Origin: Nitratiruptor sp.
GTDB lineage: Bacteria > Campylobacterota > Campylobacteria > Campylobacterales > Nitratiruptoraceae
Length of the DNA: 26,914 bases
NCBI GenBank assembly: GCA_015494595.1
Contig: WGAX01000134.1
Coordinates: 1 to 26,914 of the forward strand
Reading direction: 5' to 3'
Below are positions 23,479 through 26,914 of this stretch, one piece after another (the stretch's first letter is position 1; each line of letters opens with the position of its first letter). Below the pieces are notes generated by a model. The model was not told the origin of the DNA. It ran no database searches and saw only the letters and a list, made by a program, of their open reading frames with translations. The translations under genes and the position numbers were made by a program.

Positions 23479-23889
23479 CTAATGCTCGTTTTTCTCCTGA
23501 TTTTCAAGCTCGTCAATATAGTCTGCAAGAGGATCATTTGGATCATTAATAGGTTTATCTAGTGTCTTATCCACATATTTGGCATCTTCATCTCTAGGAT
23601 CGTTACTTACATCTTTAAACTGATGAATATCTATATGGTTGTGTTGGCGAATCTCTTCTAAAATCTCCTCTTGAATAGCAGCTTCTTCGTCATCAATAGC
23701 ACACACCTTTGTAGCACTCTCTTCATCCAGAAGCTTTTGCTCAAGCTCTAACTCTTTTTTAACTATCTCTTCACTCTTTAAAAATTTATGAAGAGTCTTT
23801 AATACCTCCAACTGCGCCTCTTCACTCAGTTTTGCAAAATTCTCCGCTACATAGGCTTTAAGCTCTACGATATTTTTTGGCAATTCCAT
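23479..23889 (-). CDS. acidic hypothetical protein
   Basis: I do not recognise this 136-residue protein. It has no signal peptide or membrane helix. Residues 1-60 look helical (LPKNIVELKAYVAENFAKL, LEVLKTLHKFLK). The remainder is very rich in Asp and Glu, with a His/Asp/Pro segment (RQHNHIDIHQF, NDPRDED, NDPNDPLADYIDE) that looks disordered. One Cys (VCAIDD) is present. The ribosome site AAGGAGAGAG immediately precedes the ATG, supporting real translation. It is convergent with tRNA-Glu and downstream of the ABC exporter. Overall charge suggests a binding or chaperone-like role at most; no function assigned. Confidence 0.75.
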   Translation of the reverse strand: MELPKNIVELKAYVAENFAKLSEEAQLEVLKTLHKFLKSEEIVKKELELEQKLLDEESATKVCAIDDEEAAIQEEILEEIRQHNHIDIHQFKDVSNDPRDEDAKYVDKTLDKPINDPNDPLADYIDELENQEKNEH

Positions 23890-23910
23890 ACTCTCTCCTT
23901 CTTAATATTT

Positions 23911-23921
23911 TTTATAGTATA
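23911..23921 (-). promoter_or_regulatory. possible -10 element for the acidic hypothetical gene
   Basis: The minus strand reads TATACTATAAA, giving TATACT (23921-23916) or TATAAA (23916-23911) 21-27 bases before the ATG. It overlaps the stop codon of the ABC exporter gene. Confidence 0.4.
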
Positions 23922-25645
23922 CAAAAATTTTCTTTATATTCTTGAAAAGAGAGCTCTTTTTCGATTCGACCATTTTTCAAAAAGAAAAGCATATCAGCCT
24001 CTTGGATAGTACTTGGGCGATGGGCTATTAAAATTGTAGTCCTTTGGCGTAGAAAATCCCTCAAATTGCAAAAAATCATCTTCTCTGTCTCCATATCTAT
24101 TGCTGAAGTTGACTCATCCAAAATTACCACTTTTGGCTCTTGCAAAATCATCCTGGCAATTGCTATACGCTGGCGCTCTCCTCCGCTTAATCGCACTCCC
24201 CCTCTTCCAACTTGTGTTAAAAGCCCCTCTGGCAGACTCGTTACAAACTCCCAAATTTGTGCCATCTGCAAAGCCTCTTTAATTTTTTGCTCCTCATACT
24301 CTTTGCCAAGGGTTATGTTAAAAAGCAATGTATCATTAAAAAGCATCGGCATCTGCAACACTAACGCTACATTCTGCCTTACTCTATCTAACCCAATCTC
24401 TTTAATGCTTACCCCATTATATAAAATATCCCCCTTTTGAGGAGCATAAAGCCCAACTAAAAGTCTTGAAAGCGTTGTTTTACCGCTGCCGCTTGCTCCA
24501 ACAAGCGCACTTATTTTCTCTGGGGGAATCGTAAAAGTTATGTTATGTAAAATCTCTCTATCTTCGTAGCCAAAACTTATATTCTCAAGCCTAATCTCCA
24601 CTGCACCACTGCAAAAGGGATCTTTTCTATGAGGAAAGTTTGGCTCTTTGTGGAGTCTAAAAAGCTCATTGACTCTTTGCAGCGCCACATCTGCGCTTCT
24701 TTTGGCATACTGGATATTGATAATATCTTGAATTGGACTCATCATAAACCACAAATACCCAAAGATTGCCATCATAAGCCCAATACTAAGATCACTATAA
24801 GCAACTGCTATAATACCAGCAGCTCTAAAAAGCTCAAAACCGCTTACAAATAGTAAAAAGCTGAGCCTCACTCCCGCATCATTTTTGTAGCTAAAATGGA
24901 TTGATCTATTTTTAAGCTCATTGACTAAACTCTTGAGCCTGCCAAAAAAATAATCCTCCTTATTTGCTGCTCTAATCGCCTCAAAAAGATCCAAAGTCTC
25001 CACTAAAGCGCTTTGAAAAATCTCAATAGCTCTATTCTCCTCTTTTTTGAGTTTTGCCACTTTCCTGGCCAATTTAGTAGAAAACACTACTACAATTGGA
25101 TTGAGAAAGAGGATAAAGAGCCCCAGCTGCCAGTGGATACTCAAAAGTACTATACTAATACCAAGGAGCGTTAAAATCGAGATTAAAAGCTTACTGATGC
25201 TTGAGCTTAAAAATGTATCTATTGTGTTAATATCGCTTATCAGTCTAGAAGCCACCTTTGCACTGCCAAGAGTCTCATACTCGCTCATACTCACACTTTT
25301 TAAATGCTCAATCACATCCTCTCTTATTTTGGCAGTTACGCTTTTAGAGAGGGTATGAAAGATTTTGCTCTGCAGTATATTAAGCCCCACAAAAGTGGCT
25401 CGCAGCAAAAGCGTTACCATCAAAATAACCAGAGTATAAAAAAGTGGTGAGCTTTTGCCAAAAAGAGCATCAATGCTATGCACTAAAACTCCGGGTTTTT
25501 GCAAAAGCACCTCATCAACAAGCAGAGGCATCAATAATGGAGTTGGCACACTTGCAACAACAGCCAAAAGGGCTAAGATTTGAGCCAAGAGAAAGGCTCT
25601 TTTTTGTTGGAAGATAAAAGCAAAAATCCTCTTCCAGCTATACAT
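23912..25645 (-). CDS. ABC exporter, fused permease-ATPase (MsbA-like type)
   Basis: A 577-residue half-transporter. Six membrane helices occupy about residues 1-310, followed by an ATPase domain: Walker A GASGSGKTT (about 375-383), Q-loop ALVLQMPML, signature LSGGERQRIAIAR, Walker B VVILDEST and H-loop IAHRPS. Such exporters move lipids, peptides or drugs; the substrate is not evident. I prefer the ATG at 25645, although TTG at 25648 is adjacent. The start overlaps the cytochrome stop by 8 bp, so the two are cotranscribed. Whether it is the lipid A flippase MsbA cannot be settled from the sequence alone. Confidence 0.9.
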   Translation of the reverse strand: MYSWKRIFAFIFQQKRAFLLAQILALLAVVASVPTPLLMPLLVDEVLLQKPGVLVHSIDALFGKSSPLFYTLVILMVTLLLRATFVGLNILQSKIFHTLSKSVTAKIREDVIEHLKSVSMSEYETLGSAKVASRLISDINTIDTFLSSSISKLLISILTLLGISIVLLSIHWQLGLFILFLNPIVVVFSTKLARKVAKLKKEENRAIEIFQSALVETLDLFEAIRAANKEDYFFGRLKSLVNELKNRSIHFSYKNDAGVRLSFLLFVSGFELFRAAGIIAVAYSDLSIGLMMAIFGYLWFMMSPIQDIINIQYAKRSADVALQRVNELFRLHKEPNFPHRKDPFCSGAVEIRLENISFGYEDREILHNITFTIPPEKISALVGASGSGKTTLSRLLVGLYAPQKGDILYNGVSIKEIGLDRVRQNVALVLQMPMLFNDTLLFNITLGKEYEEQKIKEALQMAQIWEFVTSLPEGLLTQVGRGGVRLSGGERQRIAIARMILQEPKVVILDESTSAIDMETEKMIFCNLRDFLRQRTTILIAHRPSTIQEADMLFFLKNGRIEKELSFQEYKENFCIL

Positions 25646-26735
25646 CAAACTCTTCTACTTTAAAAATAGTCTTTTGGCTTTTTATCCCCATCTTCTTAGC
25701 TATCTTTGGATTTACTTTATAGATAATAAATTCCACTTTTACCCTATCGCCTCTTTGCAGACCAAAATTAAGATCAATTACTCTTTTTTCATTTGGCTTT
25801 AGCATACTATTCTTTATCACTGCATTGGCTATCCAGGGAGGTGTGGGCTTGCCATCTTTGCCAATGATGCGCACAAAACTCTTCTCAAATTTTTTAATCT
25901 CTTTGCCGTTTCGATAAACTCTTACCACCATCTTTGCCATACGCAAAGGATGAAGTAAAAAAGCGTGAGGCGCTCTGTTGTGCAAAGAGATAATTAAGTG
26001 CTTTTTACTCTCAAGAGTAATATCTAAATATTTAGCCAGTTTCTCTGCCCCTCTGCTTACTCCTGCAAAGCCGTGATAGGCGTGGGTTGGTGTCTCGACT
26101 CTATCACTGAGACTTCCCTCAACTTGAGGCATATGGCAGGTAATGCAGTTTTGTTTGAGGGTGTTATTGCTTTCGGTTTTACAAACGACAAAGCCAAAGT
26201 CGTTTTGTTTATGGGAGTGGCATCCAAGACAGGTATCGCCATTTTTATGGATAATGTTGGTATTATCAATCTTATGATATTCGCTGCGAATTTTAGGATT
26301 TCTTGTACCATAGTAGTAACCCTTTTTAGGTGAGATTACATTACTGTTTGCCTTAGGATGGTGTTTGATTGCTTTGATTCTGTGGCAGTATGCACAAGAG
26401 ATTGCCTGATGGTAGCCAAAGGATTTTGGATCCATCTTTGCAATGGCTCGATTTTTAACTATGGGAGTATGGCATTTGGCACACTGATACTCTTTTTCTT
26501 TAGTAGCTTTCGTGTGTAATTTAAAGATTTTAGCATGAATTGGATCGCGAAAAGGGGTGGAGTTGTAGTGAGAAGATGCCTTATACTCCTCATAGATTGT
26601 AAGATGGCAACGAATACATTGATGTGTCTTTGCAAACTCGCCCTTAATATCCATTGAGTGCTTTGTGGCACTGCCTGCAAAGATATTGGCAAAAAGAAAA
26701 ACTGCACTACCAAAGAGTATAGCTGCTTTTTTCAT
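25638..26735 (-). CDS. five-heme c-type cytochrome
   Basis: A periplasmic protein of 365 residues. The signal peptide MKKAAILFGSAVFLFANIFA is followed by five CxxCH heme sites at C40-H44, C85-H89, C114-H118, C169-H173 and C197-H201. Spacing and the tight N-terminal cluster resemble cytochrome c554-type multiheme proteins. From about residue 230 there is no heme motif; a beta-rich C-terminal domain follows (LIISLHNRAPHAFLLHP, MVVRVYRNGKEI, VKVEFIIYKVNP). It probably carries electrons in periplasmic respiration, but the partner is not identified. ATG follows AAGGATAAAGA, 3 nt after the upstream stop. Confidence 0.92.
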   Translation of the reverse strand: MKKAAILFGSAVFLFANIFAGSATKHSMDIKGEFAKTHQCIRCHLTIYEEYKASSHYNSTPFRDPIHAKIFKLHTKATKEKEYQCAKCHTPIVKNRAIAKMDPKSFGYHQAISCAYCHRIKAIKHHPKANSNVISPKKGYYYGTRNPKIRSEYHKIDNTNIIHKNGDTCLGCHSHKQNDFGFVVCKTESNNTLKQNCITCHMPQVEGSLSDRVETPTHAYHGFAGVSRGAEKLAKYLDITLESKKHLIISLHNRAPHAFLLHPLRMAKMVVRVYRNGKEIKKFEKSFVRIIGKDGKPTPPWIANAVIKNSMLKPNEKRVIDLNFGLQRGDRVKVEFIIYKVNPKIAKKMGIKSQKTIFKVEEFDV

Positions 26736-26738
26736 TCT

Positions 26739-26914
26739 TTATCCTTTCAACTCCTCTAATGTGATCTCTACACTTCTAGCCAAAGAGTCTAGATTATACC
26801 CTCCCTCAAGTAAAAAGGCTATAGGCTTACTGCCAGCAAAATCCAAAATCTTTCTTATAAGCCTTCTTAACCCATCAAAGCTAATTTGTGCAGTAGAGAT
26901 TATCTCCTCTGCCA
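26739..26914 (-). CDS. histone-deacetylase-like / acetoin-utilisation family protein (C-terminal fragment)
   Basis: Only the last 57 residues are in the window; the 5' part lies beyond the right edge. The segment PIAFLLEGGYNLDSLARSV contains the EGGY-x-L motif that closes the active site of HDAC/arginase-fold deacetylases, and the ending matches their usual C-terminus. The enzyme family removes acyl groups from amines using zinc; the substrate is unknown in Campylobacterota. The stop lies 3 nt upstream of the cytochrome start, so the two are probably in one operon. Confidence 0.8.
   Translation of the reverse strand, partial: AEEIISTAQISFDGLRRLIRKILDFAGSKPIAFLLEGGYNLDSLARSVEITLEELKG

Noticed and set aside
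26073..26333. Plus-strand reading frame inside the cytochrome gene
   Set aside because: It lies wholly within the five-heme cytochrome on the other strand, with no ribosome site or family resemblance. The same reasoning excludes the other opposite-strand or out-of-frame open frames inside recN, aspS, spoT, ABC exporter and other genes.
1..26914. CRISPR array, insertion sequence, prophage, toxin-antitoxin or defence island
   Set aside because: No regularly spaced repeats, transposase, phage or toxin-like genes were seen; nearly all DNA is accounted for by conserved genes.

Overview
The window is AT-rich bacterial DNA, almost certainly a Campylobacterota (Epsilonproteobacteria) chromosome. Two blocks match what I remember of the Campylobacter jejuni NCTC 11168 map: recN/nadK/aspS/adk/ppa (around Cj0638c-Cj0642), and amiA/nitronate monooxygenase/tyrS/spoT/rpoZ/pyrH/M23-like/ftsX/ftsE/trmB/flpA/rluD/mrdB (around Cj1269c-Cj1282). 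Single-copy tRNAs between genes, short intergenic regions, TTG/GTG starts and -10-dominated promoters fit as well. A five-heme c-type cytochrome and the absence of host-associated genes suggest a free-living respiratory member, but the genus cannot be fixed from the sequence.

Layout. 1-2060 (minus): partial recN and nadK. 2145-6835 (plus): aspS-feoA-adk-molybdopterin-binding-like-DUF503-AhpD-like, closely packed and mostly overlapping, then ppa with its own promoter. 6856-13613 (minus): pyrH-rpoZ-spoT-tyrS-nitronate monooxygenase-amiC. 13678-19639 (minus): rluD-flpA-trmB-ftsE-ftsX-envC-like, overlapping or touching throughout. 19675-20873 (plus): rodA followed after 3 nt by tRNA-Met(CAT). 20891-23339 (minus): ldtD-mepK-CopD-like membrane protein. 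23404-23478 (plus): tRNA-Glu(TTC). 23479-23889 (minus): acidic hypothetical protein. 23912-26914 (minus): ABC exporter, five-heme cytochrome and the 3' end of a histone-deacetylase-like gene.

How the genes work together. The strongest theme is cell-wall remodelling. FtsE/FtsX, an EnvC-like activator with a degenerate LytM domain and an AmiC-type amidase would make up a division-coupled peptidoglycan-splitting pathway. RodA makes glycan during elongation. An LdtD/MepK pair would form and cut 3-3 crosslinks. A second theme is nucleotide and stringent-response housekeeping (pyrH, adk, ppa, nadK, spoT, rpoZ, aspS, tyrS). Both conserved blocks carry local differences: four accessory genes lie between aspS and ppa, and the two blocks are adjacent here.

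No gene-free stretch exceeds 300 bases. The longest gaps (about 60-85 bases) are promoter regions and are listed. I saw no CRISPR array, insertion sequence, prophage or integrated element. I did not find an obviously unprecedented system. The most interesting points are the FlpA fibronectin-binding-like peptide, the clustered amidase-activation pathway, the LdtD-MepK-membrane protein operon, a Cys cluster in the flavoprotein, and divergent promoters that appear to share one symmetrical -10 box.
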